64,000 nt of DNA from Owenia fusiformis. Taxonomy: Eukaryota; Annelida; Polychaeta; Sabellida; Oweniidae. Both the position numbers and the translations under genes were made by a program. Below, in pieces: positions 42,801 through 56,489 of this stretch (position 1 is the first letter of the stretch; each line of letters opens with the position of its first letter). The notes beneath the pieces were generated by a model that was not told the DNA's origin, did not search any database, and worked only from the letters and a program-made list of their open reading frames with translations. Location: the NCBI GenBank assembly GCA_903813345.2, contig CAIIXF020000002.1, forward strand, positions 23,016,455 through 23,080,454. Direction: 5' to 3'.

Positions 42801-45800
42801 TTGAAACGGGAATATGACTGCTCTTCTATCTGTCGCGCATCCCCACCAGCACTGTCAACTATCATAGCCTCATTTTCAAACTCTGTGGAAGAGCTGTCAT
42901 CATTTTCCTGGAACAAGAAACAAAAGTAAAAAAATATTAATAAATAATTTCAGATGATTGAAAGTGCTTGATCTACACACATATGCAATCATGGAACAGA
43001 ATGGATGAGTCAATTAAACCTTAAGCGTTGTCATTGCCATTACCTTAATTTCTAACTGTCCATGGCTTTGCCCTGTGACGAATCAGATCCTCTTTATTAT
43101 CAACCTCTATTTTAATACATGTACCTTTTTTATATCAAGCCTTGTGTCACTTTTAGCACGAGGTCGTGCCCCAAGGCCAGACTTAAGACTTTCAGAGCCC
43201 TCTGGTGGTATGTGAGATTTCAACACAGGACTTCCTTGGGGGGACCCCCTGGAATCTTGATCTGTGGTGGTCCTAGATCGCTTACGTTGGAAAAGTTGTG
43301 GCTTACTTGGGAGGAATGGGAACTTCTTAGTTGATGTTTGATCCCCTGTTGGAGCTGTTGTGGTTGCTACAGCTGCTACAGCTGTGGATTCATCATCTGT
43401 GAATAATATTTACATAGCTTTCTTCATTCCCGTGTTAACAATAACATCAATTAAATTTTAACATATTTCTGTGCAGCAGCGTAAATGAAATAAATGAAAA
43501 TATCGGAAAATTTCATCATCTCAACATTTTATCACCTCACCATGTGGGCAAAAAATCTAATTTCAAGATTTATGTCTCCAACCTCATGCATCCTTTAATG
43601 AATCTGATTAGAACCATTAAAGTGCTAATTCGGTAATTTCTGTTTATTTTTTTCTCACTGCTATGGATTAAACAGATATTGGTAAGTAAAAATAGTATTC
43701 CAACAGACTCTTAACTCATTCTGTTTGTTCATTAGTGGCAAAATAAGATTTCCCGGGAAAAAACATGACGTCACGAACAGAACCGGTTATGGATTTTAAT
43801 CGGCAATGCGTTATGCAACTCAATGTAAATTCAAAAGTCTTCATGTTATACTGTGTTCTGATTGGCCAGAAAGGAGTAACGCTTACCGAAATCACCTCAT
43901 GGTTCAATGCCTTTTGGTTACAAGATTTTAGACACCTTGAGTTATGTAATACTATCAATTGAGCATGTTTATTTTCTATATTGTGTTCTGACTGGCCAGA
44001 AAGTTATTCTGCATGACTAGCTATGTGAAAACGTACCGCTGGGTCGGAGGCTCTAATTTAGGTATTATTTTTTTGTTTATCGGAGGAAAAAACGTGGCTC
44101 CAAAGTAGTCATCTCAGAATCAATTCCTCACTTCATTGAATGCAGTTGCAATCAATTACACTTATACTTTATAAGCACGTTCGGGGATTATGAGCTCCAA
44201 CAACATATTCAAAACCCGTTCTGTTCGTGATGTCATGATTGACATTTAAAATTGTGTTCCCGATTTTGAACATCAAATCTCACATTTATAAAAATGTTTA
44301 CAAGAACAGTTACTGGTTCGACATGTTAGTGGTATTTACTTCATTTAGAACGTGTATAAACTGTATTTTGACCCCATGAGCATCGAACAGACACTTTAAA
44401 ACCTCTTATCTTGCTATGAGAAACACTGGACTGTATAAACATTTAAAGAAATCGTCATAATTAAAACTGACATTTCTTAGCTGTTCTAAAGCTGCTTCAC
44501 TCCACCAAATATATCATATAAAAGTACACAGTAAAAAATGCTGGTTACCCTGTACATGTTTCATGTTGATGTTGATATATTCTTCATCATCCCCATATTC
44601 TGGTCCACCATCAAAGTTGTCCTAAAATTGATAAAATTAAATACAAATCAAAATAAGTATCAACAAATATGTTGATATGTTGACGTCATCGAGCGGATAA
44701 GTTTGAGATATCAAATCAGAATTGCAGTTTAGAACATTATGTCTTCATAAGTAGCTGGCTTTTACTTCACATTCAAAGTCCCATGAAAAGCAATTAATAT
44801 CAGGTACTTTTTTGGTTAGTAATCATCAGCATTTATACAGTATCATTGTCTATGTAACGACCCTTGGTCATGTCCGTCGGAGAGCTAGTGTAACATGCCA
44901 GATATTAGGCCCGAAAGGGAGTGTGCTAAATTCAATGCCAAGTGTGGGGTTTGAACCCAGGACCTTCCACTCGCAAGGTAGATGCTCTACCAATTCAGCC
45001 ACTACAGCCACTACAGCCGAGACTGTAGTAGTGACTTGCTATCGAAGGTCATTACATCTATATTAGTCAGGCAGGGACACTATTTCTGTTTATCACATCT
45101 CAAACTACATGTATCATGATTGAGTGATAGGTCAGATGACGTCACATGACCATTCCATAATTCGGACTATCAAATATCAACCTCTTGGAATAATATCAGC
45201 CTCATGTGATATTTTTTTGTTGGGTGGGGTGATATTCTGATATAAAACACTCTTAGACATGTAATAATGCTTTAATATTACCTTGTAACTAACTGAGTCC
45301 TCCAAGCCTCGCATCTCTACATTTGGAGCACTGGAATTATTTGGAATGTTGGATATTCTGGAACATCTCTCAATCCTCACACTTAATCTAAAATCAATTT
45401 TGCGACATGTCTCATTGATACATAAATATTACCATGTAACTGTACTGTAATTGTTTTTTGCAATTGCTTTGACATGCTTATTCTTTGAAATAAAAAAAAT
45501 TATAAAAAAAAAAAAAAAAAAAAATATATACTGTAAAAGCCCAAATTTTCAAGGTGCCCTAATTTTCACTTTTTTCGCTGAAGAGGCTAAACCGTGCAAT
45601 TAAAGGCAAAGTGAAAATTTGATTTAACATTGAATTTAATTGGATATTTCTTCAGACAGTGGTATTTAATGACCATAAAATATTTCAGATTGACGAAATG
45701 GTGAAATTTTTTGTCAGCGAAAATTTGGGCTTTTACAGTATTCAGCAAAACCTGTGTACACTGAACACCTACGGAGCCACAAAAATGTGTTCACTACAGA

Positions 45801-48800
45801 GATGTGATTTTATACAAAATTCAGTAGAGTACAGAGTATGGGCTGAGAAAATTTATGATTACGGTAACCCGTGTTTTGGTCATGCGGGGCAATTTTTGAC
45901 TTGAAAAAAGTTTAATTTCAATTGAATTCTTGTGATTTATTAATTGCACATTAGGTATACTGTATAAAACATTGTCCACTCTTTTTCATCATTCAATGTT
46001 CTGCCTTCTTATGATTATGAGATACTTCAACACAAAAATGCAGATTCCTCCAAAACTAGGCAGAAGTAAAAGACCAATTACAAACCAAACTATGACAGTA
46101 CTTCTAAATATGTTGGACGAAGAGACAGATGCTGGTGCATTACATATAGATGGATGGCTGGATGAGTGGCCAATTCCATAGACTATCCAAATAATACACA
46201 AACCAATTGATATTGTACCAAATGATATATTTGAAAAGAATATGAGTGATATGAGAAATTATTACTTTACACTACAGAGTATTTGTTGGGTTTTATCACC
46301 ATGTGAAGACAGGAAGTAAAAAGAACCCAATTAGAAATCTGTAAGGATTCAGGTCAGGATTCCATCTGTATGAGTCATCATCTTCATGAATTCTCAATCT
46401 TGAGTACTCAATCTTATTGAATCTGATAAATCATGCAACTTACTTGTCTCCAGCTTGTTTAATTGACTTTGCTGCTTGCTTCAGTGAGCTTATTCTTGTG
46501 CCATTGACTGCAATAAGTACATCACTCTTTCTTATGTCGGCCATGTAGGCGGGAGAATTGGGGTGAACTGTTTCTACGACAACCATTTCCTCATATCGGT
46601 CTAGCACGAATTCCTGTACAGATTATAAATGTTTTCTTTTTCTTAGCTCACACAACAGTTTTAACTGAATTCACGTCAGTGATGTTTTCTTGAAATTCAA
46701 AATACTGTTCCATTATTTGTTGTATTGGCACTTTCTCATGTTTAACACTGAATGTAATCGACTTATGTAGAGAGGGGTGTTGAGAGTACAAGTACTATAT
46801 ATCTAATATATTATATACCCCTGTATAATATGTATATTATACTATTCTTTCCCAGTTTTCATACTACACTTCCAAGGAGACGACTTTATTTACAAGATGA
46901 GAGGTTTAGCACTTGGCAGTTAAAAACTGATAACTTGCAAACGCCTTGATTTTAAAAATGATATTTGAAATTAAACAGATTTTAATAAACTCACATCTTT
47001 AAAGATGATTCCAATGGACGGAGACTGAGCACGAACAATTTCTATATCATGTGTCACCCACAACTTCCTTTTAGATGACATCATTTCAATCCAGGGTAGT
47101 TTATCTGAAATGAAAAGTAGCCCATAGCACTAATTAGCTTTATCACAAAATTACATAAATATCTTATCTGTACTCTATTTTTCTATGACTATACACTCGC
47201 CCCATGGTAACACACTTAGGAGGTGTTCCATGTAGAGTTCTACTAACAGAGGAACATATTAAATTCATTGTTCATGTGACTTGTTCAAAGGGCAAGTTAT
47301 TCCATTTACAGGAGCTCTAGCTCAGTTCACTGAAATTGCAATTATTTGTTTGAGGAAGAAAATAAAATCAACATTTCACCTACCTACTGCAAGAGTGCAA
47401 TACATTTTAGAATCTGGTATAATTTGTTGTAGTCGGCTACACTCAGTTATGGTAACATCTAATTGGCCAAGGCTAATACTGTTCCCATGCAGGTTGATCT
47501 CTCGCACTGTCAGATTAGGCTCTTGGGGTAGGAAGAAAGGTTTGTAGCGGATTTTGTAGTTTGGTAGGGTGTGCTTTTTTCGTACTGTTCTTCTTATCTG
47601 TAAATATACATTTGATTTCATGGTTTCTTAAAAACAGATCATTGCTGTATTATAAGGAGTTTAAAACCATATATCTATTGATTGTTACAAAATTTGCTAT
47701 TTTCCTGAAAAAACTTCAATAAAATATAAACCCATTTCCCCATAATTTCCAAGGATTATATGAACATTATATAATTGCTCATTAAGTGATACTTAGCACA
47801 ATACAATTAAAGGTACCTATACTGTACCTGGTTAACTATAAGTGAGGTGATCTGGGGGAGAGGTCTGCCTTCAAACTGTGACTCCACATCTAACTCCAAT
47901 AAAGGCTCCTATAAGCATCAATTAAAGTGAATGGATGGTAATATAAAGGAAAACCAGTAATTCAACATTTTATGAACCAGAACAACGGCAACGCCAAAAC
48001 GGGCACCTTCTACCAAAATGTCATTAGACAGTGTGCCATGCTTATAATATTCACATACCAAATATGAACAAAATCGCTCCACTACTTTTCGAGTTATAGT
48101 AAAAAACGTTAAAATGGCATCCATTTTGAAAAATGGCCGCCTTCTACCAAAAGTGTCATTAGACAGTGTGCCATGCTGATACGTATTCACGTACCAAATA
48201 TGAACAAAATCGCTCCACTACTTTTCGAATTATAGTAAAATAAGTTAAAATGGCAGCCATTTTTCAAAATGGCCGCCTTCTACCAAAAGTGTCATTAGAC
48301 AGTGTGCCATGCTTACACTATTCACATACCGAATATGAACAAAATCGCTCCACTACTTTTCGAGTTATAGTAAAATACGTTAAAATGGCGGCCATTTTGA
48401 AAAATGACCGCCCTCTACCAAAAGTGTCATTAGACAGTGTGCCATGCTTATACGTATTCACATACCAAATATGAACAAAATCGCTCCACTACTTTTCGAG
48501 TTTTAGTAAAATAAGTTAAAATGGCGGCCATTTTTCAAAATGTCCGCCATTTTTCAAAATGGCCGCCTTGTACCAAAAGTGTCATTAGACAGTGTGCCAT
48601 GCCTATAGTATTCACATTCCAAATATGAACAAAATCGCTCCACTACTTTTCGAGTTACAGCAAAAATCGTAAAATAACGAGTAAAGGCCGCCATTTTTCA
48701 AGATGGCTGCCATGTGCTTTTTTAATATCTACATTTCTAGCTTTATTAATGTCCTATATAATTTTTCTACATTTAAAACATATTGCTATTACAGTTTTAC

Positions 48801-51618
48801 ATATTGCACCTAAATTACTGTAAAATCGGCACTAAAATGGCCGCCATTTTTAAATGAGCGGCCATTTTGAAAATCGGCTTTCGAGCAGAACTTCTACCTC
48901 CATAGGGTATATTTGTACAAAATATGAATAAAATCGGGCCAACGGTATTTGAGTTATTGCCCGGACGGACGGACGGACGTACGTACGGACGGACGTACGG
49001 ACGTACGTACGTACGGACGGACGGACGTACGTACGGACGGACGGAGGCGTTCCCTATATCCCTCCGAACGATGGGATAATTATTACAATGAATTACCAGA
49101 GTATTAACCATGAATTTCATGGTTTTCCATGAGTTCCATGGAAAATATTTTATTTTTTCATGGAGGATTACAAATATGCAAATGTAGGCAACCTTGATAT
49201 ATTCAGAACCAAAGTTCAAAATGGTCCATTTTTCAACTTTTTGGAAAAACTAATTCCTTCAATTATCTTTGTTATCTTAAACTTAAAAATCAATCACATG
49301 TATGTATATATAATGCCACTTATATATGTACATTACGCTTGTAGAAAGAGATTATCCTAAATGAGGTTCGGGATATAAGGATTATTCCATAGCTAAGACA
49401 ATATATCTACCTGGTAAAATGAGAATGACCAGTGAGAAAACGGCTGCCTAGTAAACTGTAATCTCGCTGTTCCTTGTAACTTTTTAACTTTTACGGAAAG
49501 AAAGGCAGTTTTTCCAAATACAAGGTCAACATCAACACCAATCTGGAATCCCCCGTCATAGTCGATTTCAACCTCAATGTTGACTTCCTGAAATAATACA
49601 TGTATAAACTAAAGTTGTCTGCTTAAGTCATCACAGATTCACAGTACATGATCAGATGCACAATCTCAAGAACAGCATAGTCATAAACAAAACATTGATA
49701 GGTTTGCAGGAATTACACAAAATAAAATGTTTTATGTATATTTCTGCTTGAATTGTCACAGTACAGTAAAGACTGACTGGTTTGACATAGTATCACTAAT
49801 TCAAACAAGGCATCAACATGCAAAATGTCACCACCATTTGCTACAGGCGCCATCCACCAATCACCAACCAGCGTCAAATAAAACAGAGACCATAACAATA
49901 TGTCACCACTTTTTGGTGGTGACATAAAAACACTATAGCCACAAATAAAACATTGTTTTGTGTGAATTACATTCTCACTACCTCATTCTCCTACCTCAAG
50001 TGTCTTGTAGTTATCATTGCTATGACATGGTTTTATGGTCCCTCCTTTGATAATAGGGAAAGCATCTCCCAGTGAAAAGTCCCTCACCTGAAAGTGAAGT
50101 TTCTCATGTACAATAGATTCTTGTATACAATTTATAAGAGCTGTGTATTGTGTACAACAAAAAATTTATAAGTGAAAATTGAAGGAGATTAATTACGCTG
50201 ACGATCTTCATGAATATTGTCACATTGGCAATGTGAGGGACTAAATATGTGAATTGCGTCTTCGTTAATATACCAAACATAGAACCATCTGCATATTCTC
50301 AAACTAGACTATCTTCCTTAACTTTGAGCCAAATTATTGTCCACAACTTGACTTATAAGTGGTGCAAAATCGAGAAATAAAAATATTTTACCAAAAATGA
50401 AGCCTGGAAGTTCTTCCATCTTGTTACACTGACGAAACGTGTCGTCAGCGTAACTAGGTGAGTACCAGTGCATGTACAATAAATATTCTTGTATACAATT
50501 TTTAAGATCTGTGTATTGTGTACAACAAAAATTCACAAGTGAAAATTGAACAAGCTTGTGTACAATGTTAGGACTTGTGTATGATAAAAGTGCTCAACAA
50601 ATACAAGTTAAGTCCACTTGTATGTTTGTTTCAAAAATTAAATGGCATAAAAAATAAAAATTATTACGCTGTCCCCATAAAATTGAAAAGTACCAAATGT
50701 ACAAAGTGTATGTTAATTGAAAAGTTCATAAACTCACTCTTAATTGCTACATATTCAATAACTCACAATAATGATATTACTCAAGAATGTTGTCTACTCA
50801 TAAATATGTTATTTACTCACGCTAATATTGTCGAGTAGTTTGCCTGTAGTGGTCTGTGTTAGAAGCTCAGCAAACTCTATGTTCAACTTTTCAGTCACCC
50901 ACCTTAAACCACAAAAAATAATTCATTAAAATCATGGGAGTATGTAGAAGTTCTAGAAAATCATGGTATATTGTTCATGATTTCAACTCACTCAGCCTAT
51001 CACACATTGCAAGAATTCGCAAATGTGAAACACTTTTGAACAATACCCCCTAAATCTAGTCTCCATTGTTCTATTTATATTAAGAGGAGTAAGTTACATC
51101 CTATTGCGTCAAAGAGAAATTGAAATTGAAAAGACAATAAGGTTTTAGGCTACATGTATATTCACTGTACCTTCTTGTTTTATTAGTATCCTTCAATTCC
51201 TGGAAAAGGAACTGTATGAGTAGATTAAGGGCCAAGCATGTCTCTGTTCCAACCTCAGATGTAGAGCTCTTCAAAATATCCTGCAGTTCCTGTTGATATA
51301 GATATATCAATAATTGTACACGTGACTTATTTATGGGTCTGAAAATTTTTTCCCCACATTGATTTTTGATGATTTTTTAAAAAAATAATTAAAAATGATG
51401 ATAAGTCTGAAATTTAAAATTTTCGAAAAAAAAGAATGTCTGATACTATCTTAATGATTAGCATACTGTACCTTTGGTAAAGAGAAGCCGGCTGACTGTG
51501 GTTTAAAAGGTGGCTTGGTCACTGGAATGTGTAGAAAGAATGTCCGCAGTAGATAGGCTTGCACCATTAAAGTTAGGATCACCCCACAAAGGACTGCACC
51601 CAATATCACAATAAGCAT
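38064..51618 (-). CDS. PDZD8: PDZ domain-containing protein 8, ER lipid-transfer tether; complete
   Basis: Twenty-one coding exons on the minus strand: 51472-51618, 51171-51289, 50821-50902, 49995-50087, 49411-49587, 47828-47908, 47384-47597, 46995-47104, 46444-46613, 45282-45387, 44549-44621, 43125-43396, 42767-42907, 42231-42374, 41750-41856, 41210-41416, 40770-40854, 40162-40256, 39451-39835, 38916-39095, 38064-38603. They total 3528 nt, 1175 residues, all GT/AG and in phase; human PDZD8 is about 1150. Order: N-terminal membrane anchor, SMP domain (about 80-235), C2-like half (about 250-340), PDZ (about 342-400), low-complexity linker, second C2-like half (about 596-690), C1 zinc finger (about 755-808), Ser-rich region, coiled coil (about 997-1060). 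In animals PDZD8 is anchored in the endoplasmic reticulum and moves lipids at contacts with late endosomes and mitochondria. No defect is seen. Confidence 0.95.
40427..40564. mobile_element. PIF/Harbinger-like MITE, 138 bp, in PDZD8 intron
   Basis: Ends TGCCTGGGTCACATTTGCT and complement, flanked by TTA on both sides (40424-40426 and 40565-40567). Its ends share GTCACATTTG with the larger element at 25624-26114, so the two may belong to one family. Confidence 0.75.
40685..40788. repeat. 52-bp direct repeat over the PDZD8 exon 17 donor
   Basis: Two adjacent copies (40685-40736, 40737-40788) of a segment holding the last bases of exon 17 (CTGCAGTAAAAAG on the minus strand) and its GTAAAA donor. 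The inner copy is the one joined to the rest of the exon. Use of the second donor would add a stop codon. Confidence 0.8.
44855..45055 (-). mobile_element. tRNA-derived SINE in PDZD8 intron
   Basis: On the minus strand, TGGTAGAGCATC (A box) is followed by GGGTTCAAACCCC (B box) about 40 bases later, and then by an unrelated tail of about 100 bases. The acceptor arms do not pair, so this is a SINE head and not a tRNA gene. Confidence 0.7.
45531..45738. mobile_element. Mariner-like MITE in PDZD8 intron
   Basis: Ends CTGTAAAAGCCCAAATTTTC and complement, flanked by TA on both sides (45529-45530, 45739-45740). A poly-A run of about 20 bases lies just outside the left end. Confidence 0.7.
46444..47597 (-). 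other. PDZD8: PDZD8 exons 7-9: first C2-like half and PDZ domain
   Basis: Exon 7 has LGQLDVTITECSRLQ and KMYCTLAVG, beta-strand pieces of a C2 fold. Exon 9 has the PDZ core VVVETVHPNSPAYMADIRKS followed by DVLIAVNGTRISSL and a closing helix. In PDZD8 the PDZ is reported to sit inside a split C2 fold, and the order here agrees. Confidence 0.85.
47985..48715. repeat. ~135-bp satellite, about five units, in PDZD8 intron
   Basis: Units share GTCATTAGACAGTGTGCCAT (near 48020, 48157, 48290, 48425 and 48580) and GAACAAAATCGCTCCACTAC. Each also has an ATGGCCGCC/GGCGGCCAT palindromic core. The frames in it are repeat translations. Confidence 0.9.
48961..49046. repeat. GGAC/GTAC microsatellite
   Basis: About 85 bases of alternating GGAC and GTAC tetranucleotides at the end of the satellite region. 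The minus-strand frame rich in Arg-Pro-Tyr-Val is a translation of it. Confidence 0.95.
49795..49928. repeat. Interspersed repeat ending GGTGGTGACAT
   Basis: The end GTCACCACTTTTTGGTGGTGACAT is a short palindrome shared with 62772-62815; CGGTTGGTG-like blocks are also shared. It sits in PDZD8 intron 5. Confidence 0.5.
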
Positions 51619-53486
51619 TTTGAACTAATTAAGATACTGCGCTAATGAATGGCTTTCCATCAGAGTACTTTATTCAAGGCATTTCAAACTTCACTGCATC
51701 TTAGCCTTACTTCATCTCGAGGCTTTGCACCAGACGGTAGCTGCAACAATAATCGCAAATACCTGACAAGTATAAATGTCTAAATAATACTAAGATCTCA
51801 AACTAAAGTACCTGATAAGTACTCCGATTCTTTCCAAAGGATGTGCCTCAAAATGTGTACACTTTATGAATACAAAGGGGATGTATTTAATACAAAGGGC
51901 ATGTATACAAAATTTCCACTTTGACTGTAACTTGTAAGCTTTGAGTACACCATAAATGTGGAGTTGATAATCAGAAGTAGTAGTCAAAATGCAAAATTTT
52001 TGACTACTTTTATTAAGAAAAATAAGACTTAGCCAAAAAACCTTCCAGAAGAAGTTCAGGTAAACATTCATGAATGTCAACCATTGAGCATATGCACAAT
52101 ATCCAGGGCTTGCGCTAGCTATGTTTTTTACGTATCCTACACTATTGCTATTTTGAATTACAATTCCAGCTATTAATGTCAAACATTAACGACATATTGG
52201 AACTGTTTTAAAAAATAGCAGATCCCACAAAGTACAGTGTTCCTTTTAATTCTAATTGATGACATATTATCATTACCATTTTAAAAATATTATTACATTT
52301 ATAACACTCTGGATTTTATTTTTACACCTTTTCACAGTGGCCCAGATATAATCACTTCTAGTAATGGCTAGAGACTCGAGTTTAACATTCTACATTTCCT
52401 TCAAATTTGTTTACATGTTGATCTGGTTTTCATGTACACGTTTATTTCTGTCACAATTACAAGATTTACATATGTACATGGATAGTGGGAAGTTCTCCAT
52501 CTATTAAAGATTATAACAGGGGTGGGGGGGGGAAGATTTCCCAAATATGACCTTTGGTATTGGCACGATCAATAACCAATTTAATAAACAGGCCTCATTT
52601 GCCATTGAAATGGATGTTACAATGTTTGCTGTTGTTTTGTGAGTATCCTCTACAAGTTTGGATTAAGTAACTAGTATTACCGTTGTTTGAAATGATGATG
52701 TTGAATTGATGTTAAACTGAAATAAACGCTATTTCCAAGATTTCAAATTTTGCTTTGTGCATGCATGCACTCATGATTGTTCACATGATCACATCATGCA
52801 ATTTGCTTGGACATCATATACTGATGGGCGCAACTTAATTATAAAAGCTAGCCTACTCACTTCTTCTGAGATTATTGAATAATCATTATGATTATAATGT
52901 TTATAATAGAGAACCTCCAACTATCCGTGGATACATACGTAAATCATCTTACTTGCTGGAATTACACCATGCGTCTTAGAAAGGCACGTAAGGTTTTAAC
53001 TTGGTTTGAAAAATACATGTAGGTGTAACCACGATTTCGGATTTACAAAAGTGGTTTTCCAAAACTCCTAGAACTTTAGTCGCTAAAAATGCCTTAAATT
53101 GTTAGGCGCGTTTGGAGTTTTGTGTAATACTGATCGGTTTTTGTAAAACACCTTACTTGTTTTTTACCATTTGCCCTAAACGAAATGAGACGTATTTCAA
53201 ATGCTACACATTAGGGCCACCGCAAAAATACAGGAAATGATGGATGGGATCCCAAAAATGCCAAAAATAGGTCATCCAATTATATTGCAAAAATTGAAAG
53301 TTAGTTCACATCACTGGCAAAAGTCTCGGTTACGTTTTAGATGCTAAAAGAATGCTTTTTATTGTAGATGTAAACATCTGCTGGATATTATCCATATCTA
53401 CATCATTAATGTGCACGAAAGGCGTTATGACATGGTGTAATTTCAAAATAAAATACCTGAGGGGGCTTTAGAAATGTTGGTGTATA
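51619..53486. other. Upstream of PDZD8; no gene seen
   Basis: Presumed promoter and 5' untranslated region of PDZD8. No clear TATA box or CpG-rich segment, and no supported open frame. A short poly-G run lies near 52525. Confidence 0.4.
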
Positions 53487-53940
53487 CAGTTGGGGACAAA
53501 AATAAATGACAGGTCGATTTTCGATCACCATTTCCTAATTATGGTGGTCTGAAAGCCCATAATTTCCAATATTGTCTAGATACATATCCCTTAAAATTTG
53601 TATATTTTACATTTTGTATAATCGCATCCACTGATTTATGGCCTCTTGTAAATTCTCTTATTTTTAATATGGGAAATCCTCACTTCAGCAAATCCACCTG
53701 TCATTTATTTATGTCCCCAACTGTAGGGCTCACCATAAATAAATGACACCTGGATTTTATATCACCATTTCCTAGACCATGGTGATTTGAGACTTCATAC
53801 TTTCCAATAATGTCTAGATACACATCCCTTAAGTTTTTTATATTTTACATTTTGTATACTCTCATCCACAGATGTATAGCCTCTTGAAAATTCTCTTCTT
53901 TTTAACATGGGAAATCCTCACTTCAACAAATCCAGGATCT
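53487..53940. mobile_element. Tc1/mariner-like MITE and diverged tandem copy
   Basis: 53487-53723 has ends CAGTTGGGGACA and TGTCCCCAACTG flanked by TA (53485-53486, 53724-53725). The interior matches a second, end-less copy at 53731-53940 (shared AATAAATGACA, ATCACCATTTCCTA and GGGAAATCCTCACTTCA). Confidence 0.75.
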
Positions 53941-53949
53941 GTCGATTTT

Positions 53950-56280
53950 GTAAAGCGCTTTTAGCGTTTTTCAGGTGTAATTCTAGCAACTAAGACTCTT
54001 AGTCTTCAATGCATACGGAGAAGACAATGACTGATGTTTGTTGATAAGAAATAAAAATGGCGATATCACCGAAAATGAACAAAATAATGCAAAATTAAAA
54101 ACACTCACCTTTTCTAAATTTTTGCTCTCCTGTTTGGAGATTCCTGAGTTGCGTCATTTACACGAACGATCAAAATATTCCAATAATGGAGTCATGTTCG
54201 GTTTTATATTCCCGTATTATCAGACAGTTTCGGACGATTTACGAACGTATGATTATACCAAAGGATTCTTTCAGTAAGTGCTTTCAGCATGGGCTTTCAA
54301 GAGAAGGGTATGCTACTCTATGTTATAAACATGAGAACTTCAATGAGCAGCACTTCAAGAGAACATTGGTACCACTTTTTCTTATACTGGTCTTTTAGTG
54401 TTTATTCACTACTATGAGGAGTCAGGATGGAATATTAGGGAATTTGGGTTGGGTCTTTAACTTCCCAAAACTTAAGTGAATTCAGTCCTATTTGCTCGAC
54501 CACAAAGGGGGAGGGGGTGACACCTTCTGATTGCAGAGTTCGTTATGGTAATTCAGTTGGAGGGCACATTGCCTTAACCCATCAGCTTTATGACGTGCAC
54601 TTCCGCGTGGGACTATATCTTTACAACGGGAATTTTAAGTTTTTGTCATTGTAGACATAAAAAGTTGCGGCCCTCTTACTCGCGCAGTTTTTAATATTTC
54701 CATTTGAAACTTGCAGGAACGGTGCTTTGAATCTAGCTCTCTAGTCTTTGAAAACGTCATGTAGAATCAAAACAGTTGAACTATTTATTTTTTGTCGCGA
54801 AAATATTATTTTTTTAGTTTATTTTTATTTTACAACCTTTTGTGAAAAAATGTAACAAATTTTTATTTCTTGTCATATTTATCCGATATTTTGTCATCAT
54901 GAAATTCGAGATTCCTTTTAATGATGGTGCAAATTTCATAACAATTGATGAATTTTTATTATCAGTGTTATGTTTTCCAAAAACGGTGTACCACTGTGCA
55001 TGTTTCTTTAATTGACGGCACATTTGCCTTTAATTGGGCGAACGTACAGGTCCCGACGCAATAAGCTTTTTTTGATTTAATTTGAAAAATAAAGTTTGCT
55101 ATCAAATCAGAATGTTCATAAAACATAAACCTTGCCTTTGTTTTCCCAATTCTAAAAGCAGGCCAAATAAACTATGATAATCGTTTGACTCTCGAGACTA
55201 CAGAACTTGAACTTGAACATGCTAAAATCGAAGTTACCTATAGTTACGCTTGTAAAGTTAATTATATGTTTAACGGCGTGCTGAGCGAATGTATCTAATC
55301 AAATTTGTGACATACCCATAAGATCGTAGATCACAATTCTAAGTTTAATATGTAATTTGGATTCGTAAGAAGTATTTCTGTTTTAAACTTACCTTTGCTG
55401 TCTGAAAAAGATCAATATTCATAGACGGGGATGTTGAAACCTACATTTCCTTTGAATGACCTGCATTTGTACTACGAAATGATCATGTGGAGAAAAGTTG
55501 ATGAATTCCAAACAGCTTGTTCTTGCAAATCTACTAGTATAAGCTTACTTTCTAAAAGTATTTCAATGTTAAAAATATCTATTGATATGTTTAATTTTTA
55601 AAATGATCTTTTGCTTCCCTTAACTTATATGTGTGACTTAATGAAGAATGCTGTTTACACATCAAACTTAAGACGTAAACTTGGCAATTACTCGATACAT
55701 TTTATAACGCGCTTTTCTTTCATTTTCTACAAAAATGGTATGTTCTCGAACGGTCACTTATGTTAATCTATGACCATGGTATGATTGAAAATGAAAGAAC
55801 TGAACCAAGTATTGTCGACTCGGTTGAATCATAAGTTTCTTTTGATTGATTTAATATCTTCTTGAATTTTAAAACCTTTGTCCGAATTACATCTGCTATG
55901 GAATTAAAGTTCAAATATACCTCAGAATTGCTTATTGAATTAACCTAGCAATTAATTTGAAAATAATTCTTTACATAGGTTATATATCATAGATCATAGA
56001 TATGTAAAAAATAAAAATGTGTTTTGAAAGATGAATTGGTAACAAACGTTTTCGTACACGTGCAATTCTTCACCTTCAGCCCACTTAAAGCACGAAATCC
56101 CGTATGACGTAATATAACGAAAATGCGCAGATAATTGATATTTTTTTAATTTGAATTCAACTCACATTGGCCTTTCTTATTTAGAACGTGTTTAAAGTTC
56201 TCATGTTAAGAAAATAAATATGTGGAAAGGCAATGGTTTAAAGCTTATGAAAATGTCAAAATCATAATTCAGTTTTTAAA
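53950..56280. other. Intergenic, no gene recognised
   Basis: Short frames at 54038-54398 and 54814-55023 have no recognisable domain or splice partners. AT-rich elsewhere. Confidence 0.45.
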
Positions 56281-56489
56281 ATAAGATATTGACATGCATT
56301 CACGCACATGTGACATTATCTCTTTTCGTTCGATTCAAACATAAAAATCTCATTACAGTTATACATATGAACCATTCTTAGCCATGCCTTTCTAATAGAA
56401 TGGACTAAATTTAAATCAAAAAATAATTCTGTGTTAAGATGATTCCCCATAGATATAATAAATGTCAAAAATGTCAAAAAAATTATCAA

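Larger units (their letters stand above)
47828..51618 (-). other. PDZD8: PDZD8 exons 1-6: membrane anchor and SMP domain
   Basis: Exon 1 starts MLIVILGAVLCGVILTLMVQ, an N-terminal transmembrane anchor, followed by a basic-proline stretch. Exons 2-6 encode the SMP module: LALNLLIQFLFQELKD, WVTEKLNIEFAELL, VRDFSLGDAFPIIKG, EVEIDYDGGFQIGVDVDL, then LQGTARLQFTRQPFSHWSF and the closing EPLLELDVESQFEGRPLPQI. The order and motifs are those of SMP lipid-binding proteins. The start ATG at 51618 is the first in frame before the anchor. Confidence 0.9.

Noticed and set aside
44935-45010. tRNA gene
   Set aside because: A and B boxes are present but the acceptor stem does not pair and a non-tRNA tail follows, so it is a SINE.
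48815-49219. 134-residue minus-strand frame with an Arg-Pro-Tyr-Val run
   Set aside because: It is a translation of the GGAC/GTAC microsatellite and satellite.
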